Under the pieces are notes generated by a model. That model did not search any database, was not told the DNA's origin, and was given only the letters and a program-made list of their open reading frames with translations. Positions 8,742-17,874 of a DNA stretch of 64,000 bases are shown here, one piece after another. Each line of letters begins with the position of its first letter. Position 1 is the first letter of the stretch. The translations under genes were made by a program, and so were the position numbers. The stretch is from Pirellulales bacterium (GTDB lineage Bacteria > Planctomycetota > Planctomycetia > Pirellulales > JADZDJ01): assembly GCA_035656635.1 (NCBI GenBank), contig DASRSD010000184.1, positions 38,189 to 102,188 on the forward strand, in the 5' to 3' direction.

Positions 8742-9071
8742 TTCGAAGACAGCAGTCGGATCAAAGATGATAGCGGCGAAACCAACTCGGCGATTGCAAA
8801 AAATTCTTGCCAAAGGCCGAATCGCAATGGTAGCAAACCCTTGTCGCCTCGGCTACCGCCTAACTTATTGCCCCTTAACTGTTTGTGAACTTGGGAAACT
8901 GCGAAGCCTGGGGCGAGACAGAGTTTTTTGACGATTCTAGCGACTATTCCTGTGGCGTAAGCCTTGCCGCATCCGATTCTGTGGGGGAAGAAAAACCGGA
9001 GCGCAGTGTTCCCGGGCAAGAGATTTTGAACAACGTTCGTGACTTGGCAACAAGGTGTGGAGGATCGTGGA
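8742..9071. other. Divergent intergenic region
   Basis: About 330 bases between two divergent genes, so it must hold both promoters. I see no convincing -35/-10 pair. The only clear element is the GGAGG at 9059-9063 that serves the barrel protein. No small gene is supported. Confidence 0.4.
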
Positions 9072-10358
9072 GTGAAACTCGCGGCCTGGCATCTCATGGT
9101 GGTTAGTGGAGCGTTGCTGCTGGCGGCAGGATCGCTGCGCGCCCAAATGCCGGAAACGCTCCCCGAACCAAATGGCAAATCTTCCAGCATCGATCCGTCC
9201 ACTTCGTCGATTTTCGATAATTCTTCGTCTCCGCACCTCGGCGATACGACTTCCAAACTGATGATTGAAGGGGGGCAAATTGTCCCCGAACATTCGGACA
9301 TCGAGCATACCGACGGCGATGGCGTGTTTTCCGATCAACGACCTTACCCGGCCAGTTCCGGGTATTGGTGGCGCGATGGCTGCTGGTACGGCGACTTCGA
9401 CTTTGTCATTTGGAATCGAAGTCGCGCCAATCCAAAAATTATCTCCGCCGAAGAAAACGGGAATGGCCAAATAACGGGGCGGTTTTTGAACTCCCGTGGC
9501 GAAGCGATGCCGTTGGAAGCGGGCGGACGCGGCACTCTGGGCTACTTCCTCGGCCGTGATTGCCAGAACCGAGATCACAGCCTGGAAGTTACCTATCTGG
9601 GATTCAACAATTGGGAAGGCGAAAACAGCTTGGCGGCCGAACCGAACAATACCTTGCAAATTATTCCGTTGAATATAGCGGTTGCCGGCTTTACCAATGC
9701 CACGCTCGCCACGACAAACTACCGTTCCGACTTTCAGAGCATAGAGATCGATTACCGCGTTCGCAATCGACCGGGACGAGATCAACTAACGATGGGTCCA
9801 GATGGGTTTTGGTCGCGGCACGTGCAGCCAGGACGCACGGAATCGCTGTTCTTTGGCTTGCGCGGCATCTCGGAAGAAGAACAGTTCCGCTGGCTAAGCA
9901 GTGCGCCGGTGCCTTCGACCACCTTCAGCGGCGATTATCAATTGAACACGAAGAACCATTTGCTGGGTTTCCAAGTCGGCGGCGATTGCTACGACGTGCA
10001 TGAATCTTTCTACTGGGGCATCAAGGGAGATGCCGGCATTTACTGCAACTTTACCAACGGCTTTGCACACATCGTGGGTCTGGATACAACCGCCACCACT
10101 CCCACCGAGAATCAATCCGGAACGGCCAGTGAACAGACGGCGGCTTTCTTAGGAGAGCTCAGCTTCGTAGTGGGCTACGATATTAACGATCACTTAATGA
10201 TCCACGCCGGCTGGGATTTGGTCCTGCTCGGCGGACTGGCCTTGGCGCCGGACCAGGTTTCGTTCGATAGCAGCTTGCTAGCGCCCCAACCCTTTGTGAG
10301 AAACGACGGCGATATTTTCTACAACGGTCTATCGGTCGGCTTGGAAGCGTATTGGTAA
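9072..10358 (+). CDS. BBP7-like outer-membrane beta-barrel protein
   Basis: A 428-residue secreted protein with an N-terminal signal peptide (hydrophobic to about residue 25, ending SLRAQ). Alternating aromatic/polar strands continue to the end (YWWRDGCWYGDFDF; SLEVTYLGFNNW; FFGLRGISEEEQFRW; HAGWDLVLLGGLAL). The protein ends in an aromatic residue (LEAYW), typical of outer-membrane barrels. The pattern matches the planctomycete BBP7 family from memory; the family has no known function. GTG at 9072 is chosen because GGAGG lies eight bases before it. The gene stands alone and is closed by a strong terminator. Confidence 0.7.
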   Translation: MKLAAWHLMVVSGALLLAAGSLRAQMPETLPEPNGKSSSIDPSTSSIFDNSSSPHLGDTTSKLMIEGGQIVPEHSDIEHTDGDGVFSDQRPYPASSGYWWRDGCWYGDFDFVIWNRSRANPKIISAEENGNGQITGRFLNSRGEAMPLEAGGRGTLGYFLGRDCQNRDHSLEVTYLGFNNWEGENSLAAEPNNTLQIIPLNIAVAGFTNATLATTNYRSDFQSIEIDYRVRNRPGRDQLTMGPDGFWSRHVQPGRTESLFFGLRGISEEEQFRWLSSAPVPSTTFSGDYQLNTKNHLLGFQVGGDCYDVHESFYWGIKGDAGIYCNFTNGFAHIVGLDTTATTPTENQSGTASEQTAAFLGELSFVVGYDINDHLMIHAGWDLVLLGGLALAPDQVSFDSSLLAPQPFVRNDGDIFYNGLSVGLEAYW

Positions 10359-10380
10359 GCGGCCGCAAGAATAAAAACGC

Positions 10381-10414
10381 AAAGCCCTGGGAATGCTATC
10401 CCAGGGCTTTTTTT
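10381..10414 (+). terminator. Rho-independent terminator
   Basis: Perfect 12-bp stem AAAGCCCTGGGA / TCCCAGGGCTTT with a six-base loop, followed by T residues. It lies 22 bases after the barrel-protein stop. The A run on the left arm means it could also work for the minus-strand operon that ends at 10474. Confidence 0.92.
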
Positions 10415-10473
10415 GTTGAGCGATGCCAATATGTTGCGGGGTTGCCCACGACGTGAATTGAACCTTGCCGCAA

Positions 10474-11826
10474 TTATTGACCGCCCGGCGGGCCTTGTCG
10501 CTGGCCGTCGTTCGGCGGCGGGCCACCTAATCCTGGTGGACCGTTGCGGCCAGAATCTGGGCCACGAGGTTGCATGTGCGGCATGGAATCTTCCGGGCGC
10601 GGGTGCATGCGCGGCATGCCATCGGTTCCATCAACGTGCAATCGTTGAATTTCCTGTTGCAGCATATCCAAGCGCCGATCGAGCTCATCGAAGCGCTGCA
10701 TCATTTCCGGCGGCAAGGCTCCGGCAGCCGCATTAGGAGCTAACTGGTTGTACTGCCGCGGCGGATAGGCGGGCGGAGGAGAATAACCTGGCGGCATTGG
10801 CTGGGCAAAGGGCGGCAGTGAATTTCCGTCTCGCGATTGTGGACGTCCGTCATGCGGCGGCGGACCATTTTCATTGCGCGGCGGGCCCTTGCCATCGTGC
10901 GGTGGGCCTTTGCCATCGTGTGGCGGACCATCACCACCATGCCCTGGAGGTCCGTTCCCATCGGGCGGCGGTGGATTCATTCCCGGCGGACCCATCGGCA
11001 TCCCTTCAACGCGAATGCCCGGTGGCTGAAAAAAGCTATTCGGATTGTTTCCGCCCATGAACGGCGCCAGCGGGCCACCCCCAATCAGCTGTCCCACCAA
11101 CGGTCGCAAATCGTCGGGAAGCTTATTTAACTCTTGATCGGTAATTTCCCATTTATCATCGCCGCGCGTCACGGTAATTTTTCCAGGATCCTTGCCGTGA
11201 TGCACAACGGTGACGGTCACGTTATCGGGCAAATCGACATGTGGGGCGCCGGGCGGGCCGGAAAATATGAAACCTTGTCCAGGGCGCGCGATGAGATTGA
11301 CCGTGCCGTGCTGCCGTTCGGCGGGCGTGACAGCAATAGTTTGCTCTTTGCCGCCACGAATAATTTTGAGCGAAAGTTCTTTTCCGCCGGCCGCGTTAAC
11401 CGCTTTGACAAGATCGGCGGGATGAGCCAATTTCGTATCGCCGGCCGAAACAATTAAATCATGCTGTTTGATGCCCGCCTTCGTGGCCGGACCCTCTTCA
11501 GCGACGTGAATGACGACTAACCCCTCGTCATCTTTCAAGCCGAGTTGTGACTTCAGTTCCGGCTGAGCTTCACGGCATTCCACGCCGATCCAATACTTGC
11601 CGGTCTCGCCGTTCACGGCCAAATCGAGATAGCGCTGCCATTCGGGACCTTGAAAGGCATTGTTCGGCGCTTGGGCGAACAAACGCTGTGCTTCATTGAA
11701 CGCACCACTTGAATCGTCACCGTCATCGGCCGCGGCGTGTTTTTGTTGTGCCAGCGCGCCCGAAATCAAAATGATGGCCGCCAGGCATGTCCAGCCAAAG
11801 CGACGTTGCCATAAATCGCACTGCAT
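10474..11826 (-). CDS. Secreted PDZ protein with Gly-Pro-His-Asp-rich region
   Basis: A 450-residue exported protein: signal peptide (about 1-27, ending GALAQ), then a PDZ-type domain (about 75-165; GIKQHDLIVSAGDTKL is the carboxylate-binding-loop and strand region). A middle segment of unknown fold follows. A low-complexity tract of GPPHDGK-type units and a C-terminal helix (FDELDRRLDMLQQEIQRLH) then a Gly/Pro/Arg tail close the protein. There is no protease domain, so this PDZ is likely a sensor or binding module. It is the third gene of an operon with an ECF sigma factor and an anti-sigma-like protein, which suggests an envelope-stress role by analogy with PDZ control of RseA cleavage (inference). 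Start ATG is placed directly before the signal peptide. Confidence 0.75.
   Translation of the reverse strand: MQCDLWQRRFGWTCLAAIILISGALAQQKHAAADDGDDSSGAFNEAQRLFAQAPNNAFQGPEWQRYLDLAVNGETGKYWIGVECREAQPELKSQLGLKDDEGLVVIHVAEEGPATKAGIKQHDLIVSAGDTKLAHPADLVKAVNAAGGKELSLKIIRGGKEQTIAVTPAERQHGTVNLIARPGQGFIFSGPPGAPHVDLPDNVTVTVVHHGKDPGKITVTRGDDKWEITDQELNKLPDDLRPLVGQLIGGGPLAPFMGGNNPNSFFQPPGIRVEGMPMGPPGMNPPPPDGNGPPGHGGDGPPHDGKGPPHDGKGPPRNENGPPPHDGRPQSRDGNSLPPFAQPMPPGYSPPPAYPPRQYNQLAPNAAAGALPPEMMQRFDELDRRLDMLQQEIQRLHVDGTDGMPRMHPRPEDSMPHMQPRGPDSGRNGPPGLGGPPPNDGQRQGPPGGQ
10855..10975 (-). repeat. Tandem short repeats coding for GPPHDGK units
   Basis: Near-identical units of about 24 bases repeat around 10880-10935 and decay on both sides. 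They code for a Gly-Pro-Pro-His-Asp-Gly-Lys pattern inside the PDZ protein. Copy number may vary between strains. His/Asp density would allow metal binding, which is speculative. Confidence 0.65.
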
Positions 11827-11947
11827 GGGAAGTACTCTTTTTTTCGTTCTACCGGAACCACGAAGAATGATTTCAAATTGCTCTGCGCGACCAACGACGA
11901 TCGCGACTGTGTATTTCCGACCACTAAACACGCCACCGACCGCTGCC

Positions 11948-12760
11948 TCACTGCCAGCCGTCGGTGTCGCGCACTTCGACAAAATCCATGGGCAACACCA
12001 CCTGCGTGCCGTCTTCCAGTTGCACGGGATAATACGCCCGATGTTGTTCGACCGCATGTCCGGTGCTTTCCAGCGTTTGCACAGCCGTATCGGAAAGAAC
12101 CGGCTGTTGACTAGCCAACAGGGTTTGCACGTTATCTTCGCTGGCCGCAACTAAAGGCACTTCGACGGTTTGCTCTCCCTGCCCGCTAGCGGTGGGCAGA
12201 GTCACTTTGAGTGATTGCCATTTGCTGGAATTGGTCGTCGCCGAATTTGAAGCAACGACGCTGTCATTCGCTGAAACTTCCAAGGGTGATGTATTTGCCG
12301 CCGGGGTTGAATTGTTCGACGGCGCTGCAGCCGGGGACACAGCATCCGGCGTAGCCTGCACAATTGTGGAATTGTTCGCTTGACCGGCGGGTGAGCCGAT
12401 GGGCAAAACCCCGTGCGCGGCCATACCCAAGGTAAACGCCACGAGGACGCTTGCTGCCAACGCGAACCAATTCAATCGCGACATGCGAAAGCCACCATGG
12501 CGCAGTGCCGGAGCAGCAAGATGCACCGCCGGTCCCGACGTGCCGGCTGCAGTTTTTTTCGCGGTTAATTGCCGCAATTCGTCGCGCAGGGCTTGCGCTT
12601 CAATAAACGCCAGCGCGCAGCGGCGCCAACCATCCGGTTGGCTTTCCAATACCGAGAGCAATTGCCGCTGTTGGTCCGCGTTCAATTCTCCATCGGCCCA
12701 GCGCTCCAATCGATGCTGGAAGTCGTCCGCAAAGTTAGGCATGTTCTGTGCATCGCTCAT
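11948..12760 (-). CDS. Anti-sigma factor-like membrane protein
   Basis: A 270-residue protein with a cytoplasmic helical head (about 1-60; ERWADGELNADQQRQLLSVL resembles the zinc-less anti-sigma helix bundle). A single transmembrane helix (about 95-117; WFALAASVLVAFTLGMAAHG) follows, then a Ser/Asn/Ala-rich periplasmic linker and a C-terminal segment ending in VVLPMDFVEVRDTDGWQ. It follows the ECF sigma gene with a 26-base gap, the normal place for an anti-sigma factor. ATG at 12760 has GGAA six bases upstream; a TTG at 12790 overlapping the sigma stop is an alternative. No HxxxCxxC zinc motif is present. Confidence 0.75.
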   Translation of the reverse strand: MSDAQNMPNFADDFQHRLERWADGELNADQQRQLLSVLESQPDGWRRCALAFIEAQALRDELRQLTAKKTAAGTSGPAVHLAAPALRHGGFRMSRLNWFALAASVLVAFTLGMAAHGVLPIGSPAGQANNSTIVQATPDAVSPAAAPSNNSTPAANTSPLEVSANDSVVASNSATTNSSKWQSLKVTLPTASGQGEQTVEVPLVAASEDNVQTLLASQQPVLSDTAVQTLESTGHAVEQHRAYYPVQLEDGTQVVLPMDFVEVRDTDGWQ

Positions 12761-12786
12761 CGAAGGTTCCTTAACTAACTTTTGTT

Positions 12787-13365
12787 TCAACCGCGTGTCT
12801 CAACCACGTTCAATGCCAACAGCTCGCTTCGCAACCGAGCGCGTGCTCGGTGCAATCGTGTTTCCACGGCCGAGTGGCTAATGCCCAGGTGTTCGGCCAA
12901 TTGGTGATAGTTCCAATCTTCGGTGTATTTCAACAGCAAAATTTCAGCATCGCGCGGTTGCAGCCGAGCCACCGCCTCGCGCACCAAACGCTGCCGTTCG
13001 TCGGCCAGTAACCAGGCCAGTGGATCGGGCGAGCCGGCATCGTGATCCGGCGGCGGCCAGCGCTGCACGAATCGATCGATCAGCTTGCGCTGGCGGCCAT
13101 GTTTGCGGCGATATAACAGTGCCTGCAGCACCCCCAGCCGGTACAGCCATGGCGCGGCCTTAGCTGGATCGTTGATGGGAGCCCGTTGGCGTACCGCCGC
13201 CAATGCCACTTCCTGCAATACTTCGTCCACCCCTTCGCTGTTGCCCAAGCGCGCAAACACGACCGTGCGCAACCAGCGCTCATGCTGTGCCAGCAAGGCC
13301 GACCAGTCGAGCGGCTGCGGCCGGTCCGTCGCACCCGTTTGCTCGTGTGCCTGGGTCTTGGTCAT
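12787..13365 (-). CDS. ECF RNA polymerase sigma factor
   Basis: A 192-residue group 4 sigma factor. Region 2 lies about residues 24-95 (HERWLRTVVFARLGNSEGVDEVLQEV and PAKAAPWLYRLGVLQALLYRR, for -10 recognition and core binding). Region 4 lies about 125-185 (LQPRDAEILLLKYTEDWNYH and the helix-turn-helix LAEHLGISHSAVETRLHRAR, for -35 recognition). It heads an operon with an anti-sigma-like protein and a PDZ protein, so autoregulation is likely. The divergent metal ATPase shares its upstream region of 287 bases. Target promoters cannot be read from this window. Confidence 0.93.
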   Translation of the reverse strand: MTKTQAHEQTGATDRPQPLDWSALLAQHERWLRTVVFARLGNSEGVDEVLQEVALAAVRQRAPINDPAKAAPWLYRLGVLQALLYRRKHGRQRKLIDRFVQRWPPPDHDAGSPDPLAWLLADERQRLVREAVARLQPRDAEILLLKYTEDWNYHQLAEHLGISHSAVETRLHRARARLRSELLALNVVETRG

Positions 13366-13652
13366 GCGAAAAGAATGTTGCTACGGCGCGTGGAATCTTG
13401 CCGGTTCGTTTTTTGGCGTGTCTGAATTTTCGACCGGCGGAACTTGCGGATTTTGCGACAATTACCCATTATATTCTGTCCGCCGCACGGTTTTGAATGG
13501 CACAAGTGCCTGCCGCAGAATCACTTACGAAGCTCCTGCGATTCGGTCGGCTCACGCCGTACAATTAAAAACCTTGCGATTTGAATGTAATTGAAATCCG
13601 ATTCTGCGCCTCGTTCCCAAGCGGCGCATGGAATTTGCCATAAGGAACATGC

Positions 13653-15530
13653 ATGCCCGCTGCCGTTGGACCGCAGTGGATGGGGCGTCTGTATCAGCGG
13701 CGCTATCCATTGATCGCCGCGCTGGCGATTGCCGCCATTGCCGCGCATTTGCTCCTGTGGCTTTACTTAGGCAGCAGAATGGGCACTGCGCTGTGGCCGC
13801 TGTATGCGGCCCTGGCGTTGGGAGGCGTACCCATTGTTGTGGAGTTGCTGGTCAAGCTCTTCCATCGAGAATTCGGTTCCGATTTGTTGGCGGGCATCTC
13901 AATTGTCACCTCCGTTTTGCTCGGTGAATATCTGGCCGGCACGCTGGTGGTGTTGATGCTGTCCGGCGGCGAGGCCATCGAAAGTTATGCCGTCCGCAGT
14001 GCCGCCGGCGTGTTGCGGGCTTTATCGAAGCGCATGCCCTTGGTGGCCCATTTGCGGCAAAACTCGCAAGTGGAAGATGTGTCGCTCGATCGAATCGTGG
14101 TCGGCGATTCGCTGGTGGTGTTTCCACACGAAATTTGTCCTGTCGATGGCGAGGTGCAAGAAGGGCACGGCGTGATGGACGAATCGTATCTTACCGGCGA
14201 ACCCTACCGCATGTCGAAAACGCCAGGCACAACGGTACTCTCCGGTTCGATCAATGGCGAAACCGCGCTGGTGATTCGGGCCACCCGCCGGGCGGTCGAT
14301 TCGCGCTATGCGCAAATCATGCGCGTGATGCAGGAATCGGAACAGCGGCGTCCGCGCATTCGCCGGATGGCCGATTGGCTGGGCGCGCTCTACACGCCGC
14401 TGGCGGTGGCGATCGCTGTGGCCGCTTGGGCCGCCAGCGGGCAGCCGGTGCGATTTCTGGCGGTGTTGGTTGTGGCCACGCCTTGCCCGTTGCTGATTGC
14501 CATTCCGGTGGCGATCATCGGCAGCATCTCGTTGGCGGCGCGGCGCGGCATTATTGTGCGCGATCCCACGGTGCTGGAGCGAATCGACACCTGCCGCACG
14601 GTCATTTTCGATAAAACCGGCACGCTCACTTACGGAGAGCCGCGGCTGACGGAGCAACTGGTCGCGGAGGGTTTTGCTGAGCACGAAGTGTTAATGCTCA
14701 CGGCCAGCTTGGAACGGTATTCCAAACACCCGCTGGCCGAATCGATTGTGCAAGCGGCGCAGCGCCAACGGCTGGCTCCCTGCGAAGCATCGGAAATTCA
14801 TGAAAAGCCAGGCGCAGGCCTGCAAGGCGTGGTCGCCGGGCGGCCAGTGCAAATAACCAGCCGCAAAAAATTGTTAGCGGCCCAGCCAGATCGGGCGGCT
14901 CTCCTGCCGCCGCTCGCCGGGGGGTTGGAATGCGTGGTACTGGTCGATGGAAAATATGCCGCCACGTACCGTTTTCGCGATCAGCCGCGCCACGAAGGCG
15001 TTTCCTTCGTGCACCATTTAGCCCCGAAGCATCACTTCCACAAAGTGTTGCTGGTGTCGGGCGATCGTGAAAGCGAAGTGCGATACTTGGCCGATCAGGT
15101 GGGAATCAAGGAAGTCTATGCCGAGCAAAGTCCGGAAGACAAAGTGAACATTGTCCGCCGCGAAACGAAATTAGCGCCCACGCTGTTTTTGGGCGACGGC
15201 ATTAACGATGCTCCCGCGCTCATGGCGGCTACAGTCGGCCTGGCCTTCGGCACCGGCAACGAAATCACCGGCGAAGCCAGCGGCGCGGTGGTGATGGATA
15301 CTTCGCTGGAGCGCGTTGACGAGTTCATGCACATCAGCCGCCGTATGCGACAAATTGCTTTGCAAAGTGCTGTGGGAGGCATGGCTGCCAGCATATTGGC
15401 GATGCTGATTGCCGCGGCCGGATATTTACCCCCGGTGGCTGGCGCCATTCTGCAAGAGGCAATCGACATTCTCGCGGTCACCAACGCCGTGCGCGCCGCC
15501 TGGCCCCCGAAAACGCTCAGCGATTTTTGA
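13653..15530 (+). CDS. Heavy-metal P-type ATPase without N-terminal metal domain
   Basis: A 625-residue P1B-type cation pump with about eight transmembrane helices. Motifs in order: TGEP in the actuator domain (about residue 183), TPCPL in the sixth helix where most P1B pumps have CPC, DKTGTLT with the phosphorylated Asp (about 324), SKHPLAE of the nucleotide domain (about 360) and [10 protein letters not shown] of the hinge (about 513). There is no N-terminal CxxC domain. The TPC signature marks a rarer P1B subgroup whose ion is not certain; nickel, zinc or cobalt are possible. The gene stands alone, divergent from the ECF sigma operon. Confidence 0.9.
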   Translation: MPAAVGPQWMGRLYQRRYPLIAALAIAAIAAHLLLWLYLGSRMGTALWPLYAALALGGVPIVVELLVKLFHREFGSDLLAGISIVTSVLLGEYLAGTLVVLMLSGGEAIESYAVRSAAGVLRALSKRMPLVAHLRQNSQVEDVSLDRIVVGDSLVVFPHEICPVDGEVQEGHGVMDESYLTGEPYRMSKTPGTTVLSGSINGETALVIRATRRAVDSRYAQIMRVMQESEQRRPRIRRMADWLGALYTPLAVAIAVAAWAASGQPVRFLAVLVVATPCPLLIAIPVAIIGSISLAARRGIIVRDPTVLERIDTCRTVIFDKTGTLTYGEPRLTEQLVAEGFAEHEVLMLTASLERYSKHPLAESIVQAAQRQRLAPCEASEIHEKPGAGLQGVVAGRPVQITSRKKLLAAQPDRAALLPPLAGGLECVVLVDGKYAATYRFRDQPRHEGVSFVHHLAPKHHFHKVLLVSGDRESEVRYLADQVGIKEVYAEQSPEDKVNIVRRETKLAPTLFLGDGINDAPALMAATVGLAFGTGNEITGEASGAVVMDTSLERVDEFMHISRRMRQIALQSAVGGMAASILAMLIAAAGYLPPVAGAILQEAIDILAVTNAVRAAWPPKTLSDF

Positions 15531-15550
15531 TGCTGCCCAAAATTCGCTGC

Positions 15551-16429
15551 TCAGGGCGCGGCTTGCTGCGGTTCCGCCGACGAGGGGTCCACGAGATATT
15601 TTCCTAGCGGGTTATCTTTCAAACTTCGCAAGCACTCCACCACGCAAGCAGCGTTCAGATCGGCGCCGTCGGTGTTGGTGTGTGTATTGTCGAGCGTCGT
15701 GAAATACTTCGATTTAATGTCGACCGGCTCCAGGCCGACGTAATGCTTCAAAATTGTGCGGTTCAAATCGGCAAACAGCACTCCCTCGTTCTTCGCCACT
15801 TGCTCCGCCCAGGCCACGGTTTTGACGTTCTCCACCGCACCTTCTTCCACCGGCTTTTGCGGACAGTGCGGAACTTGCGAACACAAAATCGGCGTCATGC
15901 CTTTGGCTCGGGCGTCGGAAATATACTTGCGCAAGTACCCGCCATAGGTGTGCACGACTTCGTGTTGATGAGTTTGAGAATTATCAATTTCTTGAGTTTC
16001 CTCGCCGATGCCGGGGAGTGATCCGCGCGCTCGGCGACCATCGTCCACGGCGCCGCCGTCATTGTGGCCCATTTGAATGATGACAAAATCGCCGGGCTTG
16101 GCCGTTTCGAGAATTTTGTCCCAGCGGCCTTCATTGATGAACGTGCGGCTGCTGCGGCCGGCAATGGCGCGGTTCTGGACGTTGATTTTGGTTGTGTCGA
16201 AGAATTTGGCGCTCCGCTCTCCCCAGCCATGCTGGTTATTCGTGCCATTTTTCACCGTCGAATCTCCCACGATGAACAGCGTCGGCAGGCCGGCCTGCGT
16301 ATCGGCAGCTTTCTCCGTTTTATTCGCAGCCACCGGTGGATTTGCACCCGGCTCATCAGCGGCGAAACACGGTAAGCCTGCGGTGTACAACAACGCGCCA
16401 ACCGCCAGAATCAACAAACAACCGCGCAT
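15551..16429 (-). CDS. Secreted SGNH esterase (rhamnogalacturonan acetylesterase-like)
   Basis: A 292-residue exported GDSL/SGNH hydrolase. A signal peptide (about 1-22, ending CFAAD) is followed by IVGDSTVKNG with the nucleophile Ser, a Gly-containing block (NRAIAGRSSRTF), IIQMGHNDGG with the Asn, and TLDNTHTNTDGA with the catalytic Asp-x-x-His. The block order matches carbohydrate esterase family 12, which removes acetyl groups from rhamnogalacturonan. Its start codon is one base after the stop of the upstream esterase gene and is preceded by GGAGGGAAA, so the two are translationally coupled. Confidence 0.85.
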   Translation of the reverse strand: MRGCLLILAVGALLYTAGLPCFAADEPGANPPVAANKTEKAADTQAGLPTLFIVGDSTVKNGTNNQHGWGERSAKFFDTTKINVQNRAIAGRSSRTFINEGRWDKILETAKPGDFVIIQMGHNDGGAVDDGRRARGSLPGIGEETQEIDNSQTHQHEVVHTYGGYLRKYISDARAKGMTPILCSQVPHCPQKPVEEGAVENVKTVAWAEQVAKNEGVLFADLNRTILKHYVGLEPVDIKSKYFTTLDNTHTNTDGADLNAACVVECLRSLKDNPLGKYLVDPSSAEPQQAAP

Positions 16430-16430
16430 C

Positions 16431-17774
16431 TCAATTTCCCTCCGGTTTGACACTCGAAACTTTCGGACTGGCCGGCATGTGAAAACTATCCACCGGATCA
16501 GGATGGCTCGGATCGAAATCGGTGAAATCAGCCACAATGAACTTGGCCAAATCGAGCTTGTTTTGCCGAATGCCTTCCACAATGCATTTAGCCAGCTCGT
16601 AGCTGCCGTAATTGTTATGATGCGTGGGATCCTGAAACGCTTTGCCGATGTTGTCCTGTCCCAGCGCCTGATACAACTTCCAGCTCATGGCGTGCAGGTC
16701 GATCAAGGGAACATTTTCTTCCTTGGCAGTTTGCCGTACCGCCTCCGGATAGTCGCCCAGCGTGTTGGTCATTTGTCCGTCGGCGCCCAAACCTTTTTTA
16801 CGATCCATCGAAGTCACCAGCACCGCGGTGCCGCCGTGCTGCCGAGCCCCAGTAATGAATTTTTTCAGGTCGGCCTTGTACGTGGTGAACGCGCCCACCC
16901 CTTCGCCTTTTTCCTTCATGTCGTTGTGGCCGTACTGAATGAACAAATAATCGCCGGGCTTCATGGTGCTGAGAACTTTATCCAGCCGCTTGGCGCCCAG
17001 CGAACTGCGGAGCGATTCGCCCGACTCCGCCTGGTTGGAAACCACCACGCCGGGCTGAAAAAACCGCGGCAGCATTTGCCCCCAACTGTTCCACGGCTCC
17101 AGGGGCTGATCGCAGACCGTGGAGTCGCCCAATAAATACACTGTGGGAATATTGTCTGCCGGCTCAATTTCCACCGCGCACAGACAGGGTTTGGCATCGT
17201 TGAATTCCAACGTGAGCTTGTCATCCCAGGCCCAGGCTTCGTCGGTTTTTTCGCGCGGCTTCAAGTGCACGCTACTGCCGCCGGCAATTTGCGGCGTGCG
17301 AATGTTCACGTCAAACGTGTGCGTTTCAAACTTGCCCGGCTCGGTGTGCACGTGTTCCAACATCAATCGCCGCAATTCGGCTTTGACGGTCATCGTTGAA
17401 TCGCCCGCCGGATTGCCCAGCGTGACTGTCACCTTGTAGTTTCCTTCCGGCAGCGCAATGGAAAAATAAAACGGTTTGTCGCTGGTGACGCAACCGCTAT
17501 GCGGGAGATCACCAGAAGCGCTTTCGGCATGCGCAGCAGCACCACCGGCTTGCTCAATCGTTTTCAATTGGGCTCCGGGCTCAAAACCGTAGCCCAGTTC
17601 TTTGGAGTACGTCGTCTCAGGTGAAACCTGCGTATAGCCCGATATGTTGTTTCCTGGTGCAAATGAAAATTTGTGAGTGGTTTGATCTTGGCCTGCTTGC
17701 GCCGAGATATTCCCAGCCTGCGCAATAGCGGCAAGTAATCCAAGTGCGAATGCAGTGCGGCACCCGGCGGCCAT
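16431..17774 (-). CDS. Secreted SGNH esterase with N-terminal beta domain
   Basis: A 447-residue exported protein. Signal peptide is about 1-26. A beta-sandwich domain of about 170 residues follows (GFEPGAQ, KPFYFSIALPEGNYKVTVTLG), resembling galactose-binding or CBM-like folds often joined to family CE12 esterases. The SGNH catalytic domain then has LLGDSTVCDQ, NQAESGESLRS, FIQYGHNDMKEK and DPTHHNNYG. It likely deacetylates pectin-like polysaccharides outside the cytoplasm; substrate is inferred from family. ATG at 17774 is supported by AGGAG eight bases upstream. First gene of a two-esterase operon, 100 bases after pckA on the same strand. Confidence 0.85.
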   Translation of the reverse strand: MAAGCRTAFALGLLAAIAQAGNISAQAGQDQTTHKFSFAPGNNISGYTQVSPETTYSKELGYGFEPGAQLKTIEQAGGAAAHAESASGDLPHSGCVTSDKPFYFSIALPEGNYKVTVTLGNPAGDSTMTVKAELRRLMLEHVHTEPGKFETHTFDVNIRTPQIAGGSSVHLKPREKTDEAWAWDDKLTLEFNDAKPCLCAVEIEPADNIPTVYLLGDSTVCDQPLEPWNSWGQMLPRFFQPGVVVSNQAESGESLRSSLGAKRLDKVLSTMKPGDYLFIQYGHNDMKEKGEGVGAFTTYKADLKKFITGARQHGGTAVLVTSMDRKKGLGADGQMTNTLGDYPEAVRQTAKEENVPLIDLHAMSWKLYQALGQDNIGKAFQDPTHHNNYGSYELAKCIVEGIRQNKLDLAKFIVADFTDFDPSHPDPVDSFHMPASPKVSSVKPEGN

Positions 17775-17874
17775 AATCGTTCTCCTGGAAATTTCCTTGA
17801 GCTTAACCGCCCGGCTTTGTGCTGCCAAGAAAAACTCTTGGCCAGGCGAAAATTTCGTCGATCGGCAACCACAC

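Noticed and set aside
10855..10975. Possible CRISPR-like array
   Set aside because: The repeats are direct, about 24 bases, without spacers, and code for a regular peptide in the PDZ protein.
16077..17135. A 352-codon open frame on the plus strand
   Set aside because: Antisense to both SGNH esterase genes, which carry complete catalytic blocks.
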